A DNA stretch of 64,000 nt from Rhodoferax sp. TH121 (GTDB lineage Bacteria > Pseudomonadota > Gammaproteobacteria > Burkholderiales > Burkholderiaceae_C): the NCBI RefSeq assembly GCF_002251855.1, contig NZ_NOXW01000021.1, positions 310,001-374,000 of the forward strand, read 5' to 3'. Below, one piece after another: positions 53,448 through 63,163 of this stretch. Position numbers and translations under genes: made by a program. Within the stretch, counting starts at the first letter, position 1, and each line of letters opens with the position of its first letter. The notes under the pieces were generated by a model. That model was not told where the DNA came from, made no database searches, and saw only the letters and a program-made list of their open reading frames with translations.

Positions 53448-55751
53448 ATGAAAGCGAGAGATTTCATTAAAAACGTCAGCCAAACCAGCGGCATGCTGGA
53501 CGAAGTAGAAGGCATTGTTCAGGGGCACCGCGACGGACACGGTTTTGTGTCCCGTGACGATGGCGCACCGGACATCTATTTACCCCCGAACGAGATGCGC
53601 GCGGTGCTGCACAAGGACCGCGTCAAGGTGCGCATTGTGCGCAGTGATCGCAAGGGCCGCCCCGAGGGGCGTGTGGTGGAAATTGTGGAGCGATCCACCC
53701 AACCCATTATTGGCCGTCTCTTGCAAGAGAGCGGTGTTTGGCTGGTGGCGCCAGAAGACAAGCGGTATGGCCAAGACGTATTGATTCCCAAGGGCGCGAT
53801 CAGTGCGGCCAAACCCGGCCAAGTGGTGGTGGTGGAACTGGTAGAGCCCCCGGCGCTGTTTGGCCAGCCAGTCGGTCGCATCAAAGAGGTGCTGGGCGAG
53901 GTGGATGACCCCGGCATGGAGATTGAAATCGCCGTGCGCAAATACAGCGTGCCGCATGAATTCTCCGATGCGTGTATCGCGTTGGCTCGTACGCTACCGG
54001 ACAAGGTGCGTTCGCAGGACAAGCTGCAGCGCATTGATTTGACCGATGTTCCGTTGGTGACTATCGATGGCGAGGATGCCCGCGATTTTGACGATGCGGT
54101 GTACTGTGAACCCGCTACCAAGGGCCGCGGCAAGACGGCGCAAAAAGGCTGGCGCCTTCTGGTGGCCATTGCGGATGTGAGCCACTATGTGGAGACAGGT
54201 TCTGCCATCGATGTGGATGCCTACGACCGCGCTACCAGTGTTTATTTCCCGCGCCGCGTGATTCCCATGTTGCCGGAGAAGCTCTCCAATGGGTTGTGTT
54301 CGCTGAACCCGGAGGTGGATCGTTTGTGCATGGTGTGCGACATGTTCGTGACCACCGAGGGGGAGGTTGATGCATATCAGTTTTACCCAGCGGTGATGTG
54401 GAGCCATGCGCGCTTTACCTATACCGAGGTGGCGGCGATCCTGGGCAATACCCGTGGACCTGAAGCGAGCAAGCGGCGTGCGTTGGTTCCCCAGTTGTTG
54501 GACTTGCATGGCGTGTACCAGGCACTGCTGAAGTCGCGCCACAAGCGGGGTGCGGTGGACTTTGAAACCACCGAGACACAGATCGTGTGTGATGAGAATG
54601 GCCGCATTGAGAAGATCGTGCCACGCACGCGCAACACTGCCCATCGTTTGATTGAAGAGGCCATGTTGGCGGCCAACGTGTGTAGTGCGGATTTCATTGC
54701 ACAAAACAAGCATCCGGGCTTGTTCCGCGTGCATGAGGGCCCAACACCCGAGAAGCAGGAGATCCTGCGTAACTATCTCAAGGCCAGTGGCATTGGCATG
54801 AGCATCAGCGAGAAACCCGCGCCCGGCGAGTTTCAAGCCATAGCGATGGCGACCAAGGACCGGCCCGACGCGCAGCAAATTCACTCTATGCTCTTGCGCT
54901 CCATGTCACAGGCGATTTACACGCCAATCAACAGTGGCCACTTCGGACTGGCGTTTGACGCCTATACCCACTTTACGAGCCCAATCCGCCGTTACCCCGA
55001 CTTGCTGGTGCACCGGGTCATCAAGGCGATTTTGGCCAAGACCAAGTACCAGCTGCCGGTGTTGCCCACCCCGGGTGAGGCCCATGCCAAGCTGGCACGC
55101 CGTCTGGAGAAAAACCTGGCCGGCCGGGTGGCAGAATCTGGCACCAAGCCCAAGAAGATGAATGCCGAGGGCACGGCTTGGCAAGCGGCAGGCCTGCACT
55201 GCAGTGCCAACGAGCGCCGTGCCGATGAGGCCAGTCGTGACGTGGAAGCATGGCTCAAGTGCAAATACATGCGCGAGCACCTGGGTGAGGAGTACTCGGG
55301 GGTGGTGACGTCGGCCACCACCTTTGGGCTGTTCGTCACGCTGGACGCCATGTATGTGGAAGGCTTGGTACATATCACCGAGTTGGGTGGCGAATATTTC
55401 CGCTTTGATGAGGCACGCCAGGAGCTGCGTGGTGAGCGCACGGGCATACGCTACGCCATTGGCACACGGGTACGTATCCAGGTGAGCCGTGTCGACCTGG
55501 ATGGCCGAAAGATTGACTTCCGTCTGGTGCAAGAGGGCCAGAGCCTGCAGCCGCGCGCGGCTGCAGACAAAGGGGTACTTCGCGAAGTCAAGGGACGTGC
55601 TGAGTTCTCGGAGCGCGCGGAGACTTCCGGTGGCGGGGCCTTCAAGGGCAAGGAGCGACAGCGTGCCAGCGTCAAGACGCCACGCAGCGCCCGGTCGAAT
55701 GAAAAGCCCTCCGGAGCTTCCAAAAAGACAAGTAAGAAGCAACGGCGCTGA
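53448..55751 (+). CDS. rnr: Ribonuclease R
   Basis: A processive 3'-to-5' exoribonuclease of the RNB family for structured RNA. It has 767 residues. Cold-shock domains (GHRDGHGFVSRDDGAPDIYLPP; QPIIGRLLQE) lead to the RNB catalytic Asp cluster IDGEDARDFDDAVYCEP and HFTSPIRRYPDLLVHRVIKA. An S1 domain follows (YSGVVTSATTFGLFVTLDAMYVEGLVHI). The Lys/Arg-rich tail after residue 715 is normal for the family. The ATG at 53448 gives the standard start. It ends before repeat copy 10 and the convergent nnr gene. Confidence 0.95.
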   Translation: MKARDFIKNVSQTSGMLDEVEGIVQGHRDGHGFVSRDDGAPDIYLPPNEMRAVLHKDRVKVRIVRSDRKGRPEGRVVEIVERSTQPIIGRLLQESGVWLVAPEDKRYGQDVLIPKGAISAAKPGQVVVVELVEPPALFGQPVGRIKEVLGEVDDPGMEIEIAVRKYSVPHEFSDACIALARTLPDKVRSQDKLQRIDLTDVPLVTIDGEDARDFDDAVYCEPATKGRGKTAQKGWRLLVAIADVSHYVETGSAIDVDAYDRATSVYFPRRVIPMLPEKLSNGLCSLNPEVDRLCMVCDMFVTTEGEVDAYQFYPAVMWSHARFTYTEVAAILGNTRGPEASKRRALVPQLLDLHGVYQALLKSRHKRGAVDFETTETQIVCDENGRIEKIVPRTRNTAHRLIEEAMLAANVCSADFIAQNKHPGLFRVHEGPTPEKQEILRNYLKASGIGMSISEKPAPGEFQAIAMATKDRPDAQQIHSMLLRSMSQAIYTPINSGHFGLAFDAYTHFTSPIRRYPDLLVHRVIKAILAKTKYQLPVLPTPGEAHAKLARRLEKNLAGRVAESGTKPKKMNAEGTAWQAAGLHCSANERRADEASRDVEAWLKCKYMREHLGEEYSGVVTSATTFGLFVTLDAMYVEGLVHITELGGEYFRFDEARQELRGERTGIRYAIGTRVRIQVSRVDLDGRKIDFRLVQEGQSLQPRAAADKGVLREVKGRAEFSERAETSGGGAFKGKERQRASVKTPRSARSNEKPSGASKKTSKKQRR

Positions 55752-55768
55752 CCGGGATGTGCCAAGAA

Positions 55769-55796
55769 TGCTATCTAAAAGATATCTGCTTGCGCA
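55769..55796 (-). repeat. 28-nt dispersed repeat, copy 10 (opposite orientation)
   Basis: On the minus strand core tgcgcaagcagatatctttt then agatagca. The flank (AAATAGCCCTCTAGCCCCCG) on that strand matches the others. It is the only copy pointing the other way, lying between convergent rnr and nnr. Confidence 0.85.
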
Positions 55797-55826
55797 TATT
55801 TTTCGGGGGCTAGAGGGCTATTTGTA

Positions 55827-57287
55827 TCAAATCTGGCGTGCCAAGTCGGCTGCAGTCAATGTGGTGGAAGAGGGCCACCGGTCTGCTGCCTGTCCGTGTC
55901 GGTAGCACGCATGGCAGGCGGCTTCGAAGGCGCTGTACCCTTGGGCCATCAAGCTACCCAGCAGGCCTGCCAAGACGTCACCGGTCCCCGCAATGGCCAG
56001 CCGCGCATTGCCCGTCGGGTTGATGCGAGGGAGTTTGCCAGGACTGGCGATGATGCTTCCAGACCCTTTCAGAACGACGGTGCAATTGAATTGCTGCGCC
56101 AGACTCTGGGCACTTGCCAGGCGGTTCGCCTGTACCTCTGCGGTGCTGCAGCTTAGCAAGCGTGCGGCTTCCAACGGGTGCGGCGTCAGAGCGGTCGTGC
56201 CATCCGCACGTGCTGCCAGCACCTGGCCCCATGCGGGGTTGCGAGCCAGGGCATTCAGGGCATCGGCATCCAGCACTAACTGGCGTGCGCCAGACAATAG
56301 GCGCGGCATGTATGCATCGATGGCCTTACCACCGCCGCAGCCTGCCACCACGGTCATTTCCTCTATTTCCAGCCGGTCTACGCTGCTCTGCATCAATGCG
56401 GGGTAAGAGGCAAAGACTGAACGGTGGTCGCCTTCGTCCAGCAGTGCCAAGTAGATGCGTCCGGCACCGGCATGGAGCGCTGCGGTGCCTGCCAGCAGCG
56501 CCGCCCCCACCATGCCAGTGGCTCCGCCTACGGTAACCACGTCACCAAAATTGCCTTTGTGCGAGGCATGTAGGCGTGGGGAGTGCGGGGCGGCGCTATT
56601 CAGCCACGCATCTGGCGCGTGGGGTGTTTTGGCGCCCAGGGGGTTCAGCCAAATGTCACCGCAGGCGTCGCGCCCATGGGCAGTGAACAGCCCTGGCTTA
56701 AGCGCTAAAAATGACAACGTCGCCCTCGCCCGTACGCTGGCGCCGAGTGCCTGGCCAGTGTCGGCGTTCAGGCCGCTGGGAACATCGACCGCAATGATTG
56801 GGGCACTGCTTGTCAACATAGTCTGGAGGGCTGCCAGTGCTGCCCCGCGCGGCGCGCCTACCTGACCGAGGCCTAGCAGTGCGTCGATGCACACGTCCCA
56901 GTGCGGTGGTGGTTCTGTGTGGATGCCGATGCCTGCAGCAAGGGCCCGTTGTAGTGAGGCTGCCGCGTCGGCGGGTGGGGTGCGGGTCGCAGCAGGCAGC
57001 GACAGTCGGACAGTTTTCCCCCACTGTTGCAAATGCAGGGCGGCTTCGAGCCCATCGCCTCCGTTGTTGCCCCCACCGCACGCGATCCACACGGTCTGGG
57101 CGTGTGGTGCGTAGGCGAGGGTAAGCCGTGCTACGGCCAGTCCGGCACGTTGCATCAAGGTGTGGGGCGGGAGCTTGGCCGCGGCTTCTTGCTCCAACGC
57201 ACGCAGTGTGGTCGCGCTCAGTAGCTGGTAGGCGGTGGGGTGCAAGGGGCCTTGCGGCCCCACGACCCACTCAGAATTCGTAGACAT
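55827..57287 (-). CDS. nnr: Bifunctional NAD(P)H-hydrate epimerase/ADP-dependent dehydratase
   Basis: Repairs damaged NAD(P)H hydrates. The 486-residue fusion has an N-terminal YjeF_N epimerase (IACGGGNNGGDGLEAA near residues 70-85, with VDVPSGLNADTG) and a C-terminal carbohydrate-kinase-like dehydratase (LDADALNALARN, LTPHPLEAARLL, AIAGTGDVLAGLLGSLMAQG). It overlaps the MBL-fold gene by 17 nt at the start, so both are translated in one unit. Confidence 0.94.
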   Translation of the reverse strand: MSTNSEWVVGPQGPLHPTAYQLLSATTLRALEQEAAAKLPPHTLMQRAGLAVARLTLAYAPHAQTVWIACGGGNNGGDGLEAALHLQQWGKTVRLSLPAATRTPPADAAASLQRALAAGIGIHTEPPPHWDVCIDALLGLGQVGAPRGAALAALQTMLTSSAPIIAVDVPSGLNADTGQALGASVRARATLSFLALKPGLFTAHGRDACGDIWLNPLGAKTPHAPDAWLNSAAPHSPRLHASHKGNFGDVVTVGGATGMVGAALLAGTAALHAGAGRIYLALLDEGDHRSVFASYPALMQSSVDRLEIEEMTVVAGCGGGKAIDAYMPRLLSGARQLVLDADALNALARNPAWGQVLAARADGTTALTPHPLEAARLLSCSTAEVQANRLASAQSLAQQFNCTVVLKGSGSIIASPGKLPRINPTGNARLAIAGTGDVLAGLLGSLMAQGYSAFEAACHACYRHGQAADRWPSSTTLTAADLARQI

Positions 57288-58158
57288 CGCCCTCGCGGGC
57301 CAGGCGTATGTCCATGCCTTGTGCCAATGCGGCGTTGGTGCTCAGTGCTTCGGCGAACGCGACCTCCAGCGCATCGTCACTGCGGGTGGGTTCATGGTGG
57401 GTGCAAAACAGCACCTTGGCTCCTGCGCCGCGCGCGCTGGCTATGCTGGTGCTGAATGTGCCGTGGCCCCAGCCTTTTTTGGAGGGGTATTCAGTGTCGG
57501 TGTAAGAGCTGTCCGCAATGTAGACGTCGACGCCGCGGATGGCTTCCTGGATGGAACGCTCCTTCTCGTCCACAAACACCTGGTACTCGTCGTAGGCCTC
57601 GTCACCGGGCTCGTAGATGTTGTACGGCGGCTCGTGGTCGCCCGTAAAAAATACCGACTTCCCATTGCATTCAATCCGGTAGCCAAAATCGATCACTGGG
57701 TGATTCAGCAAACAGGGCGTGACGGTGGCCGAGCCGATCTGGATCGGCTGGTCTGGCATCAGGGTGACGTATTCGATGCGTGCTTTCATTTCAGCCTCGC
57801 GCACCGGAAAGTAGCTGTACTGCAGCTGCACTGCCATGACTTGCTCAATCCCCTTGCCCGACACCGGGTCGAAACACCCATGCAGGCGCAGGGTGTTGCC
57901 GGGGATGAAGTTGGGAATGAAGAAGGGCAGGCCCTGGATGTGGTCCCAGTGGGAGTGGGTGATCAGCACATTGGCAGTTACAGGCATTTCTGCCAACAGC
58001 GTTTGCGAGAGAGGAAAAATGCCAGTGCCGGCATCGAGGATGATGAGTTCGTTGTTGTCAGTGCGGATTTCTATACACGTCGTGTTGCCGCCGTAGCGCA
58101 CGGTCTTGGGGCCTGGTGAGGCGATGGACCCACGGACGCCCCAGAACTTCACCTTCAT
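57271..58158 (-). CDS. MBL-fold metallo-hydrolase (class II cAMP phosphodiesterase-like)
   Basis: A 295-residue metallo-beta-lactamase-fold protein. The metal motif THSHWDHIQGLPFF and later LLNHPVIDFGYR, FTGDHEPPY and CTHHEP supply His/Asp ligands. It resembles class-II 3',5'-cyclic nucleotide phosphodiesterases and PhnP-like proteins; the substrate is unresolved. It overlaps the nnr start by 17 nt. The upstream HDOD gene ends 15 bp before its ATG, so the three may form one operon. Confidence 0.87.
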   Translation of the reverse strand: MKVKFWGVRGSIASPGPKTVRYGGNTTCIEIRTDNNELIILDAGTGIFPLSQTLLAEMPVTANVLITHSHWDHIQGLPFFIPNFIPGNTLRLHGCFDPVSGKGIEQVMAVQLQYSYFPVREAEMKARIEYVTLMPDQPIQIGSATVTPCLLNHPVIDFGYRIECNGKSVFFTGDHEPPYNIYEPGDEAYDEYQVFVDEKERSIQEAIRGVDVYIADSSYTDTEYPSKKGWGHGTFSTSIASARGAGAKVLFCTHHEPTRSDDALEVAFAEALSTNAALAQGMDIRLAREGDVYEF

Positions 58159-58173
58159 GCCGTCTCCTTCATT

Positions 58174-59016
58174 TCAAAGTTTGGCAAATACCTGGGCTTC
58201 TGCAAACAGGTGGTCCAGATTTCCCATGGACGCAATCACCGCCTCCAGATCGCCGCCAAGGCGCTTTTGTACAGTTGCAGGAAGTTCTTCGACCTTGTGG
58301 TTACCCGCAAATCCATATTGCAGTTTTTTGCTGATTTGGTTGGCGGCAAAGACGCAGGCAATCATGTCTGTATCTTTCAGATTGTCCATCCGCTGGTGCC
58401 GTATGGTGTCGATCAAATGGGGTGCAAAGCGCCACTTTTCCACGAGCATGGCGCCAACGACCGCATGGTCAGCACCAATAACGGTTTGTAGCGCGGTGTG
58501 GAGTGAGCTGTGTCCTTCTTCGCTGAGTTGTAATGCTTTCCGGAATTCCTCGGGCATAAACTGTGCAAATACAACCTTGCCAAAGTCGTGCAGCAAGCCT
58601 GCAATAAAGCAGTCCATGGGATCGGCATCATCGACCTTAAGCGCCAATTGCTTGGCAATCCCAGCGGTAGCCAGAGAGTGAAGCAGGTACTGCTGCACGT
58701 CAAAGCCCGCTGCGTTGTCCTTTGGCAGCATGCCAATGGCGGCAATACTCAATGCCAAATTTTTGATGGTGTTGAAGCCCAGGTACACCACGGCATGCCC
58801 GATGGTGGTAATTTGTTTTGGCAGGCTGTAGTACGCCGAATTCACCACCTTGAGAACCTTGACAGTCACCACCGGGTCCTTGTCAATTACCTCTACCAGG
58901 TCTTTGGGTGTGCTATTGACGTCGCGTGTCAGTTCCAGAATGCGCTGCACGCTTTTGGGAAAAGCCGGCATGCCGTCGACAGCAGCAGTCAATTTTTGCG
59001 AAAGTTCAGGACTCAT
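58174..59016 (-). CDS. HDOD-domain signalling protein
   Basis: A 280-residue protein dominated by one HDOD domain (about residues 20-220). Characteristic stretches are MPAFPKSVQRILELT, DPVVTVKVLKVVNSAYYS, TIGHAVVYLGFNTIKNLALS and FIAGLLHDFGKVVFAQ, the last retaining the HD pair. HDOD proteins act as regulators without a proven hydrolase role. The ATG at 59016 has an upstream AGGAGT-like site within reach. It is first in a unit with the MBL-fold gene and nnr. Confidence 0.88.
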   Translation of the reverse strand: MSPELSQKLTAAVDGMPAFPKSVQRILELTRDVNSTPKDLVEVIDKDPVVTVKVLKVVNSAYYSLPKQITTIGHAVVYLGFNTIKNLALSIAAIGMLPKDNAAGFDVQQYLLHSLATAGIAKQLALKVDDADPMDCFIAGLLHDFGKVVFAQFMPEEFRKALQLSEEGHSSLHTALQTVIGADHAVVGAMLVEKWRFAPHLIDTIRHQRMDNLKDTDMIACVFAANQISKKLQYGFAGNHKVEELPATVQKRLGGDLEAVIASMGNLDHLFAEAQVFAKL

Positions 59017-59076
59017 GGAAAAAGCGTCTCCCTCGTCCCATTGTGTCAGCACCGCAGGGGGCTGGACAACAGTTTT

Positions 59077-60336
59077 TTAGCGTGAAAGCCGGTCAGGCGA
59101 CATCGAGGTCAATGTCAATGTCGTCGGCCGTCCCGCGATTTGATCCGCTAGCAACCGCGCCGAACCACAGGCCCAAGTCCAGCCACATGCGCCATGCCCA
59201 ATGTTTAGCCACACGGAAGGGACTCCACTGGGACCCACTGCGGGCAGTCCATCGGTAGTGGCATGCCGCGTACCATGCCAGACTTGGGTCCCAGCTGGGT
59301 AATTGGCAGCTCCGGGAAAGTACAACTCCAGGGCCCGGTACATGGCGTTGACCACCTGCTCATGTTTGACCTGTGGTTTTGGGCCCAGTTCGGCTCCCGC
59401 GCTGACGCGGATTCGGTTGCCTAGGCGGTTAATAACCAAGTTGTCATGCAGCACATGCACTGCGCTGCGCGGTGCGTTCAAGGGCTCTCGTACGGCCACA
59501 CTCAGTGCATAGCCATGCAGTTCTACCAGAGGAATGTGCAAGTGCTGTGTCGCCAGCAAGGGGCGTGGTACTTGACTGGTGCACAACACCACGTGATCGG
59601 CAGTGAATGTTTCGGCGCCTTGGGTGTTTAGCAACGTCAATGTAGGGTGTGACTGTTGGCCCAGGTCCTGCAGGTCTGCGCCGAATTGGTAATTCACTCC
59701 CATTTTTTGGGTGATGGCTTTTAGCTCCAGGGCAAACTGCCGACAGTTGACCACTTGGTCAGCGGACAAGTGCAGCGCAGCGTGGAAAGGGGCGGCGCTG
59801 TGCAGGGCCGGCTCCAGTTTGCGAGCCTCATCCGGACTGAGCACTTTGCATGCAATCTCCAGATTCTTGAGTGCTTCCAGGTCTGTCTGAAAACGTTGCA
59901 GTTCTTGCTCAGTGCGGACGAGCACCAATTGTCCTTCGCTGCGTTCGACCTCCATTTGGTTGTAATCGAGCACATGCGCTAAACGCTCCGCGCTGTATCG
60001 TCCCAGTTGCCGTGCAATGCCAAGTTGCTTGGCATGGGTCTCCGGTTTGTAGGCGTGAGTCCAACGTCGCAATGACTTCATCTGCTGCAAGGAGCGCCAT
60101 GGACTGAGTGTTAATCGCCGACCCGTGTCCAGAAAACGCAAGACCGCGCTGCCTTTGGCACTGGGAAGTGCATAAGGTAAGAACATGCTTGGCGCGACAA
60201 GGCCGCTATTGGCAAAGCTTGCCTCCTCACAGGCGGCGGCAGATTTGTCAAAAACTGTGACTGTATGGCCGTCTGTTGCCAACTCATACGCCGTGGCTAT
60301 GCCGACGACGCCGGCGCCCACTACTGCTATTTTCAT
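59077..60336 (-). CDS. Second D-amino acid dehydrogenase-like flavoprotein
   Basis: A 419-residue DAO-family protein. The FAD motif IAVVGAGVVGIATAYELATDG opens it, EASFANSGLVAPSMFLPYALPSA follows, and GTRHATTDGLPAVGP plus NIGHGACGWTWACGSARLLAD near the end match DadA. It is divergent in sequence from the dadA at 38987, so it is a paralogue with a possibly different substrate. The ATG at 60336 gives the standard start. It is divergent from rpsB. Confidence 0.88.
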   Translation of the reverse strand: MKIAVVGAGVVGIATAYELATDGHTVTVFDKSAAACEEASFANSGLVAPSMFLPYALPSAKGSAVLRFLDTGRRLTLSPWRSLQQMKSLRRWTHAYKPETHAKQLGIARQLGRYSAERLAHVLDYNQMEVERSEGQLVLVRTEQELQRFQTDLEALKNLEIACKVLSPDEARKLEPALHSAAPFHAALHLSADQVVNCRQFALELKAITQKMGVNYQFGADLQDLGQQSHPTLTLLNTQGAETFTADHVVLCTSQVPRPLLATQHLHIPLVELHGYALSVAVREPLNAPRSAVHVLHDNLVINRLGNRIRVSAGAELGPKPQVKHEQVVNAMYRALELYFPGAANYPAGTQVWHGTRHATTDGLPAVGPSGVPSVWLNIGHGACGWTWACGSARLLADQIAGRPTTLTLTSMSPDRLSR

Positions 60337-60459
60337 CGTTACCTTCAGATACTTTGTCGCATGCTTTGCGCTTGCACTGAGTGCTATTTTTTCACAAGCG
60401 CGGGCAAATTTGGGCGCATTGGTGCGGTTTCGTGGGAAAAGCTGTCCTCTTGGCCAGCC

Positions 60460-60488
60460 TTTTGTCGGAATCTCCCGCGTGGTATACT
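60460..60488 (+). promoter_or_regulatory. Likely rpsB promoter
   Basis: TATACT at 60483-60488 is a good -10 box, with TTTTGT (60460-60465) 17 bp upstream or TTGTCG at 15 bp. It leaves a leader of about 125 nt before rpsB, which in related bacteria may be where S2 autoregulates. Confidence 0.6.
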
Positions 60489-60618
60489 CGATTGGCTTTG
60501 CTAGAGCTTTTTCCGCTATGGCAATGCAAATCACAAACCGGTTCACCAAGGTGTTGTGCCTGCTGCGTGCAGGGGCGATGTTCGGACCGGATTTAAGACC
60601 TAACCTTTGGAGTTAATC

Positions 60619-61371
60619 ATGGCAGTTACTATGCGCGAAATGCTGGAAGCCGGCGTTCACTTTGGACATCAAACCCGCTTCTGGAATCCCAAAATGGCCC
60701 CGTTCATCTTTGGCCATCGCAACAAGATTCACATCATCAACTTGGAAAAATCCTTGCCGATGTTTCAGGAAGCTGCAAAGTTTGTGCGCCAGCTTTCGGC
60801 TAAGCGTGGCACCATTTTGATGGTGGGTACCAAGCGCCAAGCGCGTGAAATCCTGGCTACTGAAGCGCAGCGTGCGGGTGTTCCGTTTGTCGACCAGCGC
60901 TGGTTGGGTGGCATGCTGACCAATTTCAAGACTGTCAAAACATCCATCAAGCGCTTGAAGGACATGAAAGTTCAGCAAGAGGCCGGTTTGGAAAGCATGA
61001 GCAAAAAAGAGCAACTGATGTTTGCCCGTGAACTGGAGAAGCTGGAAAAAGACATCGGCGGCATCCAGGACATGAACACATTGCCTGACGCTATTTTCGT
61101 GATCGATGTGGGCTACCACAAAATTGCTATTGCCGAGGCGCGCAAGCTCGGCATTCCTTTGATCGGTGTCGTTGACTCCAATCACTCTCCCGAGGGCATC
61201 GATTACGTGATCCCCGGTAACGATGACTCCTCCAAGGCAGTCACTTTGTATGCCCGTGGTATCGCTGATGCGATTCTGGAAGGCCGTGCGAACGCCGTGG
61301 ACGATGTGGTCAAGGCGGTCTCTGCTGAAAGCGAAGACGAATTCGTCGAAGTGAGTGAAGCTTCCGCCTAA
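60619..61371 (+). CDS. rpsB: 30S ribosomal protein S2
   Basis: A 250-residue S2. [22 protein letters not shown] opens the family, [12 protein letters not shown] and [19 protein letters not shown] are characteristic. It assembles late on the small subunit. The ATG at 60619 follows the GGAG at 60609-60612. It heads the rpsB-tsf-pyrH-frr-uppS cluster, with a terminator between it and tsf. Confidence 0.98.
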   Translation: MAVTMREMLEAGVHFGHQTRFWNPKMAPFIFGHRNKIHIINLEKSLPMFQEAAKFVRQLSAKRGTILMVGTKRQAREILATEAQRAGVPFVDQRWLGGMLTNFKTVKTSIKRLKDMKVQQEAGLESMSKKEQLMFARELEKLEKDIGGIQDMNTLPDAIFVIDVGYHKIAIAEARKLGIPLIGVVDSNHSPEGIDYVIPGNDDSSKAVTLYARGIADAILEGRANAVDDVVKAVSAESEDEFVEVSEASA

Positions 61372-61389
61372 GGCGCTGCGTCACCCTTC

Positions 61390-61418
61390 AAAAGGGGGCT
61401 TTGTTGCCCCTTTTTTTT
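61390..61418 (+). terminator. Terminator/attenuator between rpsB and tsf
   Basis: AAAAGGGGGC-tttgtt-GCCCC followed by eight T residues lies between rpsB and tsf, so it probably lowers tsf expression relative to rpsB rather than ending the operon. Confidence 0.85.
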
Positions 61419-61455
61419 AGCTCTTACTTAAACTACTGAATTACGGAGAATCCAA

Positions 61456-62379
61456 ATGGCAGCAATTACAGCAAGCATGGTGGCAGAACTGCGCGGCAAG
61501 ACCGATGCCCCGATGATGGAGTGCAAAAAAGCCCTGACCGAAGCTGAGGGCGATATGGCCAAAGCAGAAGAACTGTTGCGCGTAAAGCTGGGTAGCAAGG
61601 CTGGCAAGGCCGCAGCTCGCGTCACAGCAGAGGGCGTAGTCGCTACTGGGATGGACGGTGCCGCTGGTGCGCTGATCGAAGTCAACTGCGAAACCGACTT
61701 TGTGACTAAAAACGATAGCTTTTTGGCATTGGCCCACGCAGCAGCTTTGTTGGTGGCTAAGCACAATCCGGCCGATGTGGCGGCCTTGGGCGCTCTGGCC
61801 TACGAACAAGATGGTTTCGGCCCTACATTGGAAGATGTGCGTAAAGGTCTGATTGGCAAGATTGGCGAAAACATGACCTTCCGCCGTTTCAAGCGTTTTG
61901 ATGGCTCGTCCAAACTGGCTTCCTACCTGCACGGCACCCGTATTGGCGTGGTGGTGGAGTTTGAAGGCGAAGAGGTGGCTGCCAAAGATGTGGCCATGCA
62001 TGTGGCCGCTATGAAGCCTGTGTCTCTGTCCTCTGATCAAGTTCCTGCCGAGCTGGTGGAGCGTGAGCGTTCCGTGGCCGCCGCCAAGGCTGCCGAAGAT
62101 GCCGCAGTGGCAACAGCGGCTGGCAAGCCCGTGCAGTCCGCTGACATCGTCGCCAAACGCATTGAAGGTGGCGTGCAGAAGTTCCTCAAGGAAGTGTCCC
62201 TGTTCAATCAGCCTTTCGTGAAAAACGACAAGCAGACCGTAGAGCAGATGCTGAAGGCAGTCAACACCACGGTGAAGGGTTTCACACTGTATGTGGTTGG
62301 CGAGGGCATTGAGAAGAAAGTGGATGACTTTGCGGCAGAAGTTGCTGCGCAAGTCGCTGCTGCCAAGCAAGCTGCTTGA
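61456..62379 (+). CDS. tsf: Elongation factor Ts
   Basis: The nucleotide exchange factor for EF-Tu. The 307-residue sequence has [22 protein letters not shown] at its start, [13 protein letters not shown] in the middle and the coiled-coil region near residues 180-230. It is the second gene of the cluster, with pyrH 44 bp downstream. Confidence 0.98.
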   Translation: MAAITASMVAELRGKTDAPMMECKKALTEAEGDMAKAEELLRVKLGSKAGKAAARVTAEGVVATGMDGAAGALIEVNCETDFVTKNDSFLALAHAAALLVAKHNPADVAALGALAYEQDGFGPTLEDVRKGLIGKIGENMTFRRFKRFDGSSKLASYLHGTRIGVVVEFEGEEVAAKDVAMHVAAMKPVSLSSDQVPAELVERERSVAAAKAAEDAAVATAAGKPVQSADIVAKRIEGGVQKFLKEVSLFNQPFVKNDKQTVEQMLKAVNTTVKGFTLYVVGEGIEKKVDDFAAEVAAQVAAAKQAA

Positions 62380-62423
62380 TTTCCAGACGTCGCCTATCAC
62401 TATCCATTGTTCAGGAGTCGCCC

Positions 62424-63146
62424 ATGAGCCAAAATCATCCCGCCTATAAGCGCATTTTGTTGAAGCTGTCGGGTGAGGCGCTCATGGGGGATGACCAGTT
62501 CGGGATCAATCGCGACACCATCGTTCGAATGGTGGATGAAATCGCCGAAGTCACGCGACTGGGGGTGGAGGTCGCGGTAGTGATTGGTGGCGGGAATATT
62601 TTTCGGGGTGTGGCGGGCGGTTCCGTCGGCATGGACCGTGCGACCGCAGACTACATGGGGATGTTGGCGACAGTGATGAATGCGCTGGCGCTCGGAGACA
62701 CTATGAACAATGCCGGGCTCACTGCCCGTGTAATGTCAGCCATTGGCATTGAGCAGGTCGTCGAACCGTATGTCCGCCCTAAGGCCTTGCAGTACCTCGA
62801 AGAGGGCAAGGTCGTTATTTTTGCGGCAGGTACTGGAAATCCGTTCTTTACTACGGACACCGCTGCAGCATTGCGTGGCGCAGAAATCGGTGCCGAGATT
62901 GTGCTCAAAGCAACCAAGGTGGATGGTGTCTACTCTGCCGATCCCAAAAAGGATCCGGCTGCCACCCGTTATTCTCAGATCACATTTGATGCTGCAATGA
63001 CGCAGAACTTGGGCATCATGGATGCCGCAGCATTTGCGTTGTGTCGCGACCAGAAGCTGCCCATCAAGGTCTTCTCTATCTTCAAACACGGCGCCCTCAA
63101 GCGCGTCGTCATGGGCGAAGATGAAGGCACATTGGTTCACGTTTGA
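62424..63146 (+). CDS. pyrH: Uridylate kinase
   Basis: Phosphorylates UMP to UDP in pyrimidine synthesis. The 240-residue sequence has [24 protein letters not shown] and [23 protein letters not shown] precedes the ATG at 62424; a frame to 62376 starting upstream overlaps tsf. It is followed by frr 17 bp later. Confidence 0.98.
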   Translation: MSQNHPAYKRILLKLSGEALMGDDQFGINRDTIVRMVDEIAEVTRLGVEVAVVIGGGNIFRGVAGGSVGMDRATADYMGMLATVMNALALGDTMNNAGLTARVMSAIGIEQVVEPYVRPKALQYLEEGKVVIFAAGTGNPFFTTDTAAALRGAEIGAEIVLKATKVDGVYSADPKKDPAATRYSQITFDAAMTQNLGIMDAAAFALCRDQKLPIKVFSIFKHGALKRVVMGEDEGTLVHV

Positions 63147-63163
63147 TTGCCAAGGAAGTCATC

